Below, piece after piece: positions 1-7,602 of a stretch of 8,493 nt of DNA; within the stretch, counting starts at the first letter, position 1, and each line of letters opens with the position of its first letter. Location of the stretch: the NCBI GenBank assembly GCA_903958915.1, contig CAJBVC010000717.1:1-8493 (forward strand), read 5' to 3'. A model generated the notes under the pieces. That model was not told the DNA's origin, did no database searches, and was given only the letters and a program-made list of their open reading frames with translations. Source of the DNA: an uncultured beta proteobacterium (GTDB taxonomy: Bacteria; Pseudomonadota; Gammaproteobacteria; Burkholderiales; Burkholderiaceae_C). Position numbers and translations under genes: made by a program.

Positions 1-555
1 GCGCTCGAAAAATTTGCTGTCGTTACCCGCCACTGCCAGGGCGCGCAGCGGTCGGCCGTGGGCGCAGCCGGGCTCCAGTTGCAGTGCCAGGCGGGTGGCG
101 GTAACGACCTGCTCAGCCGCCGCGCCGCGCCACAGACTGAGCCGACGTAATAGCAGCGGGTGAAAGCCGCTATCCACTTGGGGGAGCACGGTCACCAAGG
201 CATGGTAGTCAGCGCTAGCTTGTGCGCCGTGGCTGCCGCCGTACTGGGCAAATGCCCGCGCGCAGTCCGACGGACGCAGCATCCACTGCGCGGGAATATC
301 CACGGGAGCCGCCCCGCCCCGGTACTGCCGTGGCTTCCATTGCACCTGGCCCGGGCCCTGTTCGGCAATGGCGCGCCACTGCTGCAAATGCTGGCGCAAG
401 TGGGCACTGTCGTCGCGAAAAATTTGCGCAGCAGGCTCGCCAATGGACAGTTGCAACGGCCACGCCTGCGTGCCGGGCAACAAGTGCTGTTCGCGCCAGT
501 CACCGCGCTGCCATTGGCGGACCAGCTGTTCTGCGATTTGCCGTGGGGATTTCAT
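1..555 (-). CDS. jetD: Wadjet nuclease subunit JetD, N-terminal part (runs off left edge)
   Basis: The frame opens with ATG at 555-553 (MKSPRQIAEQLVRQWQRGDW) and stays open for 185 codons to the window edge, so the 3' part is missing. The visible part matches the DUF3322 N-terminal domain of JetD (MksG/EptD). It is rich in Trp, Arg and Gln and reaches the motif VAGNDSKFFER at about residues 175-185, which corresponds to the conserved D-(T/S)-K-F segment at the end of this domain. The catalytic Toprim (DUF2220) domain would lie beyond the window and cannot be checked. In known Wadjet systems JetD is the nuclease that cleaves small circular DNA after JetABC has extruded loops on it. The gene follows jetC after 42 bp filled by a repeat copy. 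No Shine-Dalgarno sequence is visible: the bases before ATG are T-rich followed by AGCGA. The identity rests on both the domain sequence and the position after jetABC. Confidence 0.9.
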   Translation of the reverse strand, partial: MKSPRQIAEQLVRQWQRGDWREQHLLPGTQAWPLQLSIGEPAAQIFRDDSAHLRQHLQQWRAIAEQGPGQVQWKPRQYRGGAAPVDIPAQWMLRPSDCARAFAQYGGSHGAQASADYHALVTVLPQVDSGFHPLLLRRLSLWRGAAAEQVVTATRLALQLEPGCAHGRPLRALAVAGNDSKFFER

Positions 556-560
556 TCGCT

Positions 561-608
561 ATAAAAAAAGTAGCTGCCTGCGCATATTCCAAAAGGGCTA
601 CAGGTCAT
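561..608 (+). repeat. Interspersed intergenic repeat, copy 1 (jetC/jetD junction)
   Basis: This is one of four related elements in the window, oriented with the A-tract first: an A-rich start, then GTAGCTGCCTGCGCATATTC, CA, AAAGG and GCTACAGG. It shares an uninterrupted 13-base match, TGCGCATATTCCA, with copy 2, and about 38 of 46 positions overall. It fills the jetC-jetD gap and extends into the jetC stop codon. Similar elements are familiar to me from Comamonadaceae intergenic DNA, but that is recollection and not a search result. Confidence 0.7.
563..601 (-). terminator. Possible weak rho-independent terminator/attenuator between jetC and jetD
   Basis: Read on the minus strand, GTAGC (601-597) can pair with GCTAC (574-570), and two inner C-G pairs are possible across a 2-base bulge. 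A run of seven T follows directly (569-563). The stem is short and the loop long (about 18-22 bases), so full termination is unlikely. Partial termination upstream of jetD is conceivable. The structure is formed by repeat copy 1. Confidence 0.25.
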
Positions 609-3600
609 TTGTATGCATCGCGTGCCGTTGCTGTGCCCGTGTATCGAGCTCCTGCCAGCTCAGGGATGCCAGCGTGGCCTGCCGACCCAGCCGGTGCACA
701 AGCACGGCGCTGCGCGTGTGATTGCGCAGCAGTCGCAACTCCTTATTCGGTGTCACGAAGAGGGCATGCAGACCGAATTCACGCAAGGCCTGGATGATGC
801 GCGCGGCCACGGCCTGCGAGCTTTTGGAGAAAGCTTCGTCCAGCACGATGGTGGCAAACAGGGGTTGGCTGCGTCCTGGTGGACACAGCGCGTAGCTGAG
901 TGAGGCAGTGAGCACGTAGCTGGCAATGATTTCCTTCTCTCCTCCGCTGCCGCCCTGCGAGCCGGTGCGCCGCTCCAGCACTTGTTGGGTCTCGCGGTCG
1001 AGTACATGGACGGCAAATTGCAGGCGGTAGCGCGCATCGAGCAGCGCTTGCGCCGCTTTGGTGCGGCGGTTGGTGGCATGTTCGCGAAGCAACTCCACCA
1101 TGGTTTGCAACGCCTGGTAGTGGCTGCGGCCATCGTCGTCACGCAGGCGATCACTGCGCAATTGCGCCATGGTCTTGTGCAAATCCTGCAGCACGGGGTG
1201 GATGACCGGTTGTGGGGTCAACTGCAGGTAACGGCCACTTTGAAAATCTACACGGGCCAGGGTGTTGTTGAGCCGGTCCAGGCGCTCGGTGATTTCAGCC
1301 ACCTGGGCCTCGATGCCGGACAGCAGGGTGCTCACGCCCTGGTCGGATGCGGTGTTGAGGTAGTCCTGAAAGCGCTGGCGCTTGGCAGGCAGGTCTTCTT
1401 CCTCCAGCACGCGAAGGCGGTGCAGATAAGGCGGCAAAGCGTCGATTTCCTGCAGCTGTTCGGCAAGCGCACCCCGGTCTTCCCTTTGCGCCTTGGCCAT
1501 CTGGCGGATGATGTCTTTGTGCAGCTCGGCGAGCTGGCCGGCCTGCGTGTCCAGGTGTATGCGCAAGTCGGCCAGCACCTTGCGTTCCTGGGTGTCAAGT
1601 TGGTCGCAGTCCAGTGCCGGCAGGCCGTCGGGCAGCAGGCGCATGCTCTGCTCGTCAAATACAGGTGCATTGGCAGGCTGATCGGCCATGCGGGCGGTGC
1701 AGCCGACCTGCTGCTTTTCGGCCTGGCGGTGTTCCGCTTGCAGTGTGGTGTATTGCTGCTCCAGCGCGCGCAGCGCTGCATCGGCTTGTTGGCTCAGGCC
1801 TCTTGCTGCTTCCCAGCGTACCTTCGCCTGCGCGGTGTCGGACTGCGGGTCGAGCAAGGTGGTCAGGCGTACCTGCAAGGGCTGCAGTTGAGTTTGCGCA
1901 CTGGCGGTGTCCAGATCGTCCCACTGCAGTGTTTGCAATTGCTTCCACAATTGAATGAAATGGGTTGCCAGCGCTTGTGCAGACTGCGCATCCAGCTTCT
2001 CTTTTTGTAGCACTTCCCATTGCGTGGCGTGCTCAGTAATCTGTGCGTGCAGTTGCGCCAGGCGGTCTCGGTTGTCAAAACCGGTCATCCAGTCCTGGTC
2101 GATGCGCTTCTGGTCCTGCTTGTCGAAATGCTGCGCCTTACCGGACATCAGGCCTTCCCGGGTCATGGCGTGCGGGGTAGTGCGCAGGGCATCGGCGCTG
2201 TCTACGCAATGCAGGTCCTGGTCGGCCAGCAACTGGCGCAGCGCGCCCGCATAGGCATGGTCTCTCAGGTTGAGTTTGCCGGCAAAACCGTCGCCCAGAA
2301 AGCTTACCGGTCGGGCGGGTTCAAGCACCTCCAGCAGGCGCACATGCAGGTGGTTGTGGCGCTGGTTGACCCAGGTGAGCGCGTCACGCATGGACGCGGG
2401 TGGCACCAGGATGCGCAGGCGGTGGCTGCCCAGCGCGCGTTCGATGGCGCCGCGCCAGGCATGCTGCTTTTTCTGCACCTCCACCAGTTCCGCAACAAAA
2501 GGCAAGTCGTCGGGTGAACGCTGCAATACCTCCGCCAGTGCCGCGCGGAAATGGGTGAACGCAGTGGGCAGGTTGGAGTCGGGGCGCTGGCGCACGGCCT
2601 GCAATTCAGCGCGCAAGGCTTCCAGTGCGGTGTGCGCGTTGCGCTCGTTGGCCACGGCCTGCTCGGCTGCTTCCTGCAAGTCTTTCAGCTGTGCTTCCAA
2701 GGCCTGGAGCGCGGGCCCGGCCTGTTGATGGTGGTCGGCCAGTGCCTGCGCGCTGAGGTTGGGCAAGGACGGCAGGCCCAGGTTGCGGGTCAGCGCCTGG
2801 TAGTCCGTCAGATTCCCTTGCTTTTGCGCCAGTGCCTTTTGCTGTGCATCGATGAGCTGTTGCAGCGATTCGATATCACCGCCGCCCGTACGCAAGTAGG
2901 TCTCAAGTAGCGTGTGTTCATGCGTGCGGGCCAGTTTCAATGTGCCATCAGCGACGTCAATATCACGCTGCTGCTTCGCCAGACTGGACTGCAGGGCATC
3001 GCACCGCGCTTGCCACAGCCGCACGCCCTGCTGTGCAAACCAGTGTGGCAGCGCTGCCTGCAGCAGGTGCAATTCGCTGAGGTGCTGGTGTTGCCGGGCC
3101 TCGCGCTGCGCCATGTCACGCAGGGGCAGCAGAGCCACGTATTGCCGGTTGGCCAACTCCAACTCGGCATGGATGGCGGCCAGCTCGTCAAAGCTGTTCG
3201 CCACTTTGAGTGCATCGTCAAAAGCGCTGTGGTCGTCCAGCACCAGCTCGCGGAAGATATCGTCGATGCTGTTGAGCTGCTTCAAACCCGCAGCACGGTT
3301 GAGTAGCGTGAAGGCGTTGGGACCCACCTCAAAGCAACTTTGCAGCCGAGCCAGATAAGCGGATTTGCTGGAAAAGATGCGCAGGTTCTCAGCAGCCTTC
3401 TCCAGCTTGCCCAGTGCGCGCGCACCGCCGCGGTGGTGTTCTTCCAGCCAGGCGTCAAGGGTGTGCGCTGCACCCTGGGCGAAACACCAGCGCCGGTTCA
3501 GGTCGGTGGCACCGGAGCTGCTGCCGTCGAACCAGAAAATGGCACCGATGAGCACGCTGTTCGCTGCATCTCTACCATGCACCAGGCGGGCGGCGATACC

Positions 3601-3900
3601 AGTGACGCAGCGGCCGTTGCGAGCCAGGTGGTCGCTATCGTCGCCGGCGTGGCCGGGACCGCTGGCACCTCGCACGTAAGAGACCAGGTCGCGATCACTT
3701 TCATGCCCGCCGGTCGAGGCCAGGTTGTAGCGTGGATTGGCGCACAGCAGCGTCATCAGCGCGTCGACCAGCGTGGTCTTGCCGCTGCCGGTGGGGCCGA
3801 TGATGGCGGTGTTGGCCGGGTCGATATGGGCCACGTGGCGGCCTGCGAAGGCGCCCCAGTTGTACAAGTGCAGTTCCTGGAGGCGGTATCCGGCGGTCAT
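598..3900 (-). CDS. jetC: Wadjet SMC-like ATPase JetC (MukB/MksB-type)
   Basis: This 1100-residue protein is the motor of the Wadjet complex. The N-terminal head carries a Walker A motif, GPTGSGKT, at about residues 35-42, after the family-typical segment LHLYNWGAF. The long middle is rich in Gln, Leu and Ala, as expected for two coiled-coil arms. They flank a hinge-like globular segment at about 470-610 (around RGAIERALGSHRLRILVPP and QHFDKQDQKRIDQDW). The C-terminal head carries the ABC signature SGGEKE at about 985-990 and Walker B TIVLDEAF with D-E at about 1021-1022. All ATPase motifs look intact and the length is normal for the family (COG4913-like). The start overlaps the jetB stop by ATGA, which implies translational coupling. 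The last residues and the TAG stop lie in repeat copy 1. Family knowledge: with JetA and JetB it extrudes DNA loops and recognises small circular DNA. SbcC or RecF-type proteins share the fold, but the neighbours settle the call. Confidence 0.97.
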   Translation of the reverse strand: MTAGYRLQELHLYNWGAFAGRHVAHIDPANTAIIGPTGSGKTTLVDALMTLLCANPRYNLASTGGHESDRDLVSYVRGASGPGHAGDDSDHLARNGRCVTGIAARLVHGRDAANSVLIGAIFWFDGSSSGATDLNRRWCFAQGAAHTLDAWLEEHHRGGARALGKLEKAAENLRIFSSKSAYLARLQSCFEVGPNAFTLLNRAAGLKQLNSIDDIFRELVLDDHSAFDDALKVANSFDELAAIHAELELANRQYVALLPLRDMAQREARQHQHLSELHLLQAALPHWFAQQGVRLWQARCDALQSSLAKQQRDIDVADGTLKLARTHEHTLLETYLRTGGGDIESLQQLIDAQQKALAQKQGNLTDYQALTRNLGLPSLPNLSAQALADHHQQAGPALQALEAQLKDLQEAAEQAVANERNAHTALEALRAELQAVRQRPDSNLPTAFTHFRAALAEVLQRSPDDLPFVAELVEVQKKQHAWRGAIERALGSHRLRILVPPASMRDALTWVNQRHNHLHVRLLEVLEPARPVSFLGDGFAGKLNLRDHAYAGALRQLLADQDLHCVDSADALRTTPHAMTREGLMSGKAQHFDKQDQKRIDQDWMTGFDNRDRLAQLHAQITEHATQWEVLQKEKLDAQSAQALATHFIQLWKQLQTLQWDDLDTASAQTQLQPLQVRLTTLLDPQSDTAQAKVRWEAARGLSQQADAALRALEQQYTTLQAEHRQAEKQQVGCTARMADQPANAPVFDEQSMRLLPDGLPALDCDQLDTQERKVLADLRIHLDTQAGQLAELHKDIIRQMAKAQREDRGALAEQLQEIDALPPYLHRLRVLEEEDLPAKRQRFQDYLNTASDQGVSTLLSGIEAQVAEITERLDRLNNTLARVDFQSGRYLQLTPQPVIHPVLQDLHKTMAQLRSDRLRDDDGRSHYQALQTMVELLREHATNRRTKAAQALLDARYRLQFAVHVLDRETQQVLERRTGSQGGSGGEKEIIASYVLTASLSYALCPPGRSQPLFATIVLDEAFSKSSQAVAARIIQALREFGLHALFVTPNKELRLLRNHTRSAVLVHRLGRQATLASLSWQELDTRAQQRHAMHTNDL

Positions 3901-4607
3901 TCCTCTGCCCCCGCCGTGGCAACGCTGTTCGCGGTGTTGCCGCTGATCTCGCGCAGCCGTTGCAGCAAGGTTTGCAAATTCTCCGGGTTGGCCAGGTGCA
4001 CGATCATCGGGCGGATGGTGAAGCTATCCTGTTCATCCACGTCGGACACCACGCCGTGCCCGCGCAGGTTTTCCAGCAGATTCATCAGGCGTTTGCGCTC
4101 CTGCATATCGCTTCCGGTGCTGCCCAGATAGATTTCAAGCTGGGGCAGCAGGCTATCCACCACCAGTTGCACGGGTGTACCCAGACCGCTTTCCTGCTCG
4201 CGTTGCAGAAACTCGCGCCGCAAAATGGCCAATAGCAGCGATTGCTCCAGCGTGAGCCGTTGGCGGCGCACCAGCGGGTGCGTCCATTCGTCCTCGTCTT
4301 CGCCATCCGGTTGGTAGGTGGCCGCGATCCCGACAAAGGCCAGGCCACGCAGGTCGTCGATCTGCACCCGCAGGTCCAATGGCTCCAGCAGTGCATCCAC
4401 GCGGGCTGTGTTGGTCGTGATCTGGCGAAACAGATGGGGCTTGGACAATTGCTCCAGCAAGCCGTGCTTGAGTAGCTCCTGCACTGCGCGGCGCAGGGCG
4501 GCGGGGGTGGCAGCAGCGGACTCCAACGCGGGCAAGGGCGGCACCTTCTCAGTGTCGGCTGTGGTGCTGGCCCATTGGTCGAAGATGTCCGGGGTGTCGG
4601 TGGGCAT
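3897..4607 (-). CDS. jetB: Wadjet KITE subunit JetB (DUF4194, MksE-like)
   Basis: This 236-residue protein matches the DUF4194 family. After a low-complexity N-terminus (about 1-35) comes ALRRAVQELLKHGLLEQLSK, then a central segment with RLTLEQSLLLAILRREFLQ typical of the family. A winged-helix-like C-terminal part follows (about 165-210: RKRLMNLLENLRGHGVV, then DSFTIRPMIVHLANPE). In Wadjet complexes a JetB dimer binds the kleisin JetA and contacts DNA, as MukE and MksE do. The ATG at 4607 is preceded by a modest GAAAG at about 7 bases. The stop overlaps the jetC ATG by four bases. The gap to jetA is 76 bp and largely filled by repeat copy 2. No enzymatic motif is expected or seen. Confidence 0.95.
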   Translation of the reverse strand: MPTDTPDIFDQWASTTADTEKVPPLPALESAAATPAALRRAVQELLKHGLLEQLSKPHLFRQITTNTARVDALLEPLDLRVQIDDLRGLAFVGIAATYQPDGEDEDEWTHPLVRRQRLTLEQSLLLAILRREFLQREQESGLGTPVQLVVDSLLPQLEIYLGSTGSDMQERKRLMNLLENLRGHGVVSDVDEQDSFTIRPMIVHLANPENLQTLLQRLREISGNTANSVATAGAEE

Positions 4608-4636
4608 CGGATACTTTCAGCTTTTGGTATGTTTTT

Positions 4637-4682
4637 GGGCTGTAGCCATTGTGGAATATGCGCAAGCAGCTATCATTTTTAT
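4637..4682 (-). repeat. Interspersed intergenic repeat, copy 2 (jetA/jetB junction)
   Basis: On the minus strand this reads A-tract, GATAGCTGCTTGCGCATATT, CCA, CAAT and GGCTACAG. That is the same element as copy 1, here in the opposite orientation relative to the window. It begins directly after the jetA stop codon and occupies most of the 76-bp gap before jetB. The T-tract side faces rightward, against the operon, so it does not look like a terminator for jet transcription. Confidence 0.7.
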
Positions 4683-4683
4683 A

Positions 4684-6189
4684 TCAACTGTCTATGTCCA
4701 CCGCCCGCAGCGCAGCGGCTTCCAGTGCCACGCACGGTACCGTAAAGCGCCACGCACCCGCTGTGTCTTGGGTGGTGATGTGTTCCTCCTGCCCCGCATC
4801 AAACGCCGCGCCCGAGGCGCGCGCGAGGGTCAGCCACAGGGACAGCGTTTCCAGATCGTGCACACCCGGGGGCAGCGCCCGGGCCAGTGCGGCCAGGGTC
4901 ATGGGCTGGCCGCTGTGCTCCAGGGTTTGCAGGGTCTGGGCCAGCAGGGCGTCACGGTCGAGCCCCTCGAACGCTTGCCAGAACTCTTCTTCCAGCTGGT
5001 CAAGGTCGGCATATTGCGTAGTCAGCAGCAATTCTGCTGCACCGCCGCCATCGAGCGACTTGATGCGCAGTCGCTCGATCAGCGGCAGACCGGCCAGCGT
5101 CACACCCAGTGGGGGCAGCGGTGCATCCTGGCGGCGCACGGCCTGGCGCTGCCAATCGACATCCAGGGCTTGTTGCAGGATGTCGTTGAGCAGTTGGCCC
5201 ACGCGCTGGTTCTCGGCGGCCTGGCCGGTTTTCATGAACTGGCTAACCTCACGCTCGCTGCGCGCGCGCACGGCCTGCACCACCTGGGCTTCCTTGATGA
5301 GCTGCTGCACCAGCAGGCTCAGGGTGCTGTGCTGCACATCGTCCAGTGCCTGCTTGGCGCTGGTGTGCTTCAGGATGGCCCGGATGCGCAGACGCATGTC
5401 GGCCAGCTCACTTTGCTGGTTGAGTTGCTGCTGGAAGCCCTCGAACACACGGCCTTCTTGTGTGTTGAGCAGATTGGCATGGCCGTCGAGCAGTTGGTCC
5501 ATCACCGCGCCCCGGTGGTGTTGGGCGCTGATGATGGCCTGGCGCAGTGCACGGTCGGCCTCGCGCCATGAATCCTCCACGCGCCGGAAATCCGCACGCA
5601 GGCTGGTGGCTAACGCATAGACCTCGCGGATGCCCTCCATAGCCTGTTCCTGCGTTAGCGTGGCGATGCGGCCTGCCCGCACATCGTCCAGTTGCTGCTG
5701 CAGTTCGGCCATGCGGCGCTCCAGATGCGCAGTGCGGCTTTGCGGATCGGGGTTGAGAGCCGCCGCCAGATTGTCTATTTCACGCTGCACCACGGCCAAG
5801 CGCGAGGCCGTGGAGGTCATCATGCGATGGTCCAGCTGCGCCACAAAGCGCATGGCTGTCTTGAGCGCATCGGTTTCAAACACGCGACCTTCACGTTCAG
5901 TGATTAGCGCGCGCCGTATCCAGTCGCGCAGTTCGTGCCGCGCCTGGACGGCCACGTCCTCGATGTGGATCTCGAAATCCGGGTCGTTGGCGTGCGCGGC
6001 CAGTAGGTCTGCAAGCGCCTGAACAGCTGCATCGAAGGGCACGCCGTCGCGCTGGTGCTCAAACAACGCCTCCAGGCAACTGAGCATCAGTGGCGCACGT
6101 CGGGATGCAAGCAACACCCATGCGGGGTGCTGCTGGCGGGCGTGCAGATGTTTTTGCGTGCGCTGTTGGTTGAGGGTTGCGACGGGCAT
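4684..6189 (-). CDS. jetA: Wadjet kleisin-like subunit JetA (DUF3375, MksF-like)
   Basis: The product is 501 residues, starting MPVATLNQQRTQKHL. It matches the DUF3375 family: the early segment WVLLASRRAPLMLSCLEALF corresponds to the usual start of JetA. A helical, probably coiled-coil stretch follows at about 130-180 (LAVVQREIDNLAAAL, then HLERRMAELQQQLDDV). A long helical middle leads to a C-terminal winged-helix-like part (LAALARALPPGVHDLETLSL). In the complex JetA is the kleisin that bridges the JetC heads and binds JetB. I chose ATG 6189 because AGGGGG lies seven bases upstream. The frame stays open to a further ATG at 6288, but that start would run into the preceding gene and lacks comparable support. 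The gene is first in the jet operon, 67 bp after the DUF4143 gene. No clear sigma-70 promoter is visible in that gap, so it may be co-transcribed or use a promoter inside the upstream gene. Confidence 0.95.
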   Translation of the reverse strand: MPVATLNQQRTQKHLHARQQHPAWVLLASRRAPLMLSCLEALFEHQRDGVPFDAAVQALADLLAAHANDPDFEIHIEDVAVQARHELRDWIRRALITEREGRVFETDALKTAMRFVAQLDHRMMTSTASRLAVVQREIDNLAAALNPDPQSRTAHLERRMAELQQQLDDVRAGRIATLTQEQAMEGIREVYALATSLRADFRRVEDSWREADRALRQAIISAQHHRGAVMDQLLDGHANLLNTQEGRVFEGFQQQLNQQSELADMRLRIRAILKHTSAKQALDDVQHSTLSLLVQQLIKEAQVVQAVRARSEREVSQFMKTGQAAENQRVGQLLNDILQQALDVDWQRQAVRRQDAPLPPLGVTLAGLPLIERLRIKSLDGGGAAELLLTTQYADLDQLEEEFWQAFEGLDRDALLAQTLQTLEHSGQPMTLAALARALPPGVHDLETLSLWLTLARASGAAFDAGQEEHITTQDTAGAWRFTVPCVALEAAALRAVDIDS

Positions 6190-6196
6190 GACGGTG

Positions 6197-6202
6197 CCCC
6201 CT
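6197..6202 (-). promoter_or_regulatory. Shine-Dalgarno sequence of jetA
   Basis: AGGGGG on the minus strand ends seven bases before the ATG at 6189. It decides the choice of the shorter jetA start over the in-frame ATG at 6288. Confidence 0.65.
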
Positions 6203-6256
6203 GGGATGGCAGTCTTGAGCGAATGAGTGGCGCGGTCCTGCGCCGATGAATGTGCG

Positions 6257-7432
6257 TCACGCATAGCGCATGGCAGCATTGAACCCACACCGTGTAACCC
6301 CTGGAGCCAGAGGATCCGTCCCCTGCCCTTGATCTATGACCGTGGCACTCACTGCCATAGTGTCTTCCATGATGGCACGCAGCCCTCGGGCGAGATAGGG
6401 TGAGCTCGCCTTGGATGTCTTGATTTCAATGACGTGCAACGCACCCTGGCGTTCCAGAATCAAGTCTGCTTCGGCTCCACCCGCTGTGCGCCAGAAGTGC
6501 GCAACGCTATGCGGATAGGCCACCGCTTCGCGGCGCAGGATTTCTTCGATGACAAAGGTCTCCCAGCTTGCGCCCCGCACCGGATGACTCTCCAAAACTC
6601 CATGCGAGTCAATATTGAGGAGGTGATGCAACAGTCCGGTATCGCGCAGGTAAATCTTGGGCGCCTTGACCAGACGCTTGCCTACGTTGCGAAAGTAGGG
6701 CGGCAACCTCCTGACCAGAAAACTGTGTTCCAGAATGTCTACGTAGCGCACAACGGTAGGTTGCGAAAGCCCCAGGGCACTTGACAACTGACTGTAGTTT
6801 GCCAGCCCCCCTTGGGCGTGTGCCAGCATGGTCAGAAGTTTGCGCATCTGTATAGGATCAGCCCCCACGCCCATGACCGGCAAATCTCTTTCCACATAGG
6901 TGCGCAGATAGGCTTCCCACCAGTCACGAAAATTCCCCCCGCGTTGCGCCGCACCCAGCGCATCAGGAAAGCCTCCGGCCAGCCAGTTCTGCCGGTAGTC
7001 CGTCAGCGGCGTATCTCCGGTGCTGGTTTCCTGGACAGTCAAGGCCGAGAGCTCCAGGATTCCGACGCGCCCGGCCAAACTTTCTGCCACCTGGCGGACC
7101 AGCGCTGGCTGAGACGAACCCAGGATGATGAACCTGCCCATGCGTTGCCGCTCTGCATCGATAGCGCCACGCAGCGCATCAAAGAGTGCCGGCATGCGCT
7201 GTGCTTCATCAAGCACCAGGCCAGAAGAGCCGGAACGTGCATCCAGCTGGAAACGCGGGTCTTCTGCAAATAGGCCGTAAGTGCCAGGGTCCTCGAGATC
7301 GATATACACAAAGTCTGAGAATGCTTCCCGCGCAAGGGTGGTCTTGCCCACCTGGCGCGCCCCAAGAATAAGAACCGCCGGGAACTGCTGGGCGAGATGC
7401 TTGAGGCGGGCAGTACAAAGTCTGGTATACAT
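6257..7432 (-). CDS. AAA_14/DUF4143 P-loop ATPase of unknown role
   Basis: The product has about 391 residues from ATG 7432 (MYTRLCTARLKHLAQQFPAV). An in-frame TTG at 7447 would add five residues. The N-terminal ATPase domain carries Walker A GARQVGKTTL (about residues 24-33), Walker B LVLDEAQ (about 72-78) and a sensor-like ILGSSQ (about 103-108). A winged-helix-like segment follows (NYSQLSSALGLSQPTVVRYV). The C-terminal DUF4143 part has the usual restriction-endonuclease-like pattern FWRTAGGAEADLILERQG, then HVIEIKTSK (about 312-340), with acidic and Lys residues placed as in PD-(D/E)XK folds. Whether it cuts DNA is unknown. The family is widespread and patchily distributed in bacteria and archaea, and often sits in accessory regions. 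It lies 67 bp upstream of jetA on the same strand, so it could be transcribed with the jet genes. It is not a standard Wadjet component. No good Shine-Dalgarno is visible at the ATG. Confidence 0.9.
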   Translation of the reverse strand: MYTRLCTARLKHLAQQFPAVLILGARQVGKTTLAREAFSDFVYIDLEDPGTYGLFAEDPRFQLDARSGSSGLVLDEAQRMPALFDALRGAIDAERQRMGRFIILGSSQPALVRQVAESLAGRVGILELSALTVQETSTGDTPLTDYRQNWLAGGFPDALGAAQRGGNFRDWWEAYLRTYVERDLPVMGVGADPIQMRKLLTMLAHAQGGLANYSQLSSALGLSQPTVVRYVDILEHSFLVRRLPPYFRNVGKRLVKAPKIYLRDTGLLHHLLNIDSHGVLESHPVRGASWETFVIEEILRREAVAYPHSVAHFWRTAGGAEADLILERQGALHVIEIKTSKASSPYLARGLRAIMEDTMAVSATVIDQGQGTDPLAPGVTRCGFNAAMRYA

Positions 7433-7459
7433 ACCGTGCAAATTCAAATGAATACAACG

Positions 7460-7487
7460 ATTATGCTCGATATCCTCAATCTGCGAA
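7460..7487 (-). promoter_or_regulatory. Possible sigma-70 promoter for the DUF4143 ATPase gene
   Basis: On the minus strand TTCGCA (7487-7482) and CATAAT (7465-7460) are separated by 16 bases. They match the -35 and -10 consensus at 4/6 and 5/6 positions. A start about seven bases downstream would leave a leader of roughly 20 bases before ATG 7432. This was read by eye only; no expression evidence is available. Confidence 0.35.
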
Positions 7488-7585
7488 TCTCACTTGGCAT
7501 CGTCCTCTGCCCATCCGTCAATCGCCGGGTAATAGCGTGTCGAGCTCCCGGCACCGTATCACTGGCGCGGACTGACGGCTGCCGC

Positions 7586-7602
7586 GCTATGGAAAACATA
7601 GC
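7586..7602. repeat. Perfect 6-bp inverted repeat (hairpin) at edge of repeat copy 4
   Basis: GCTATG (7586-7591), loop GAAAA, CATAGC (7597-7602). The right arm overlaps the start of repeat copy 4. No T-tract follows on either strand, so a terminator is not claimed. Apart from this, repeat copy 4 and the possible promoter at 7460-7487, nothing else is recognised in the gap 7433-7655. Confidence 0.5.

Noticed and set aside
982..2010. Plus-strand open frame (342 codons) opposite jetC
   Set aside because: It is a shadow of the jetC coiled-coil coding region, with a composition mirroring Gln/Leu/Ala codons and no recognisable domain.
3340..4131. Plus-strand open frame (263 codons) opposite the jetC start and jetB end
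   Set aside because: It crosses the coupled jetB/jetC junction on the opposite strand, and its product looks like back-translated antisense.
4318..5571. Long plus-strand open frame (417 codons) opposite jetA and jetB
   Set aside because: It lies antisense to two well-recognised proteins, resembles no family I know, and is explained by the GC-rich codon bias of the minus-strand genes.
6229..6244. GGCGC-6-GCGCC inverted repeat between the ATPase gene and jetA
   Set aside because: The arms are only 5 bp in GC-rich DNA and no T-tract follows, so a terminator or operator call is not justified.
7449..7505. Possible 18-codon leader peptide on the minus strand starting MPSEIRRLR, with AGAGGA just upstream
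   Set aside because: The Shine-Dalgarno spacing is very short, the frame differs from the ATPase gene, and it would overlap the predicted promoter. There is nothing to support translation.
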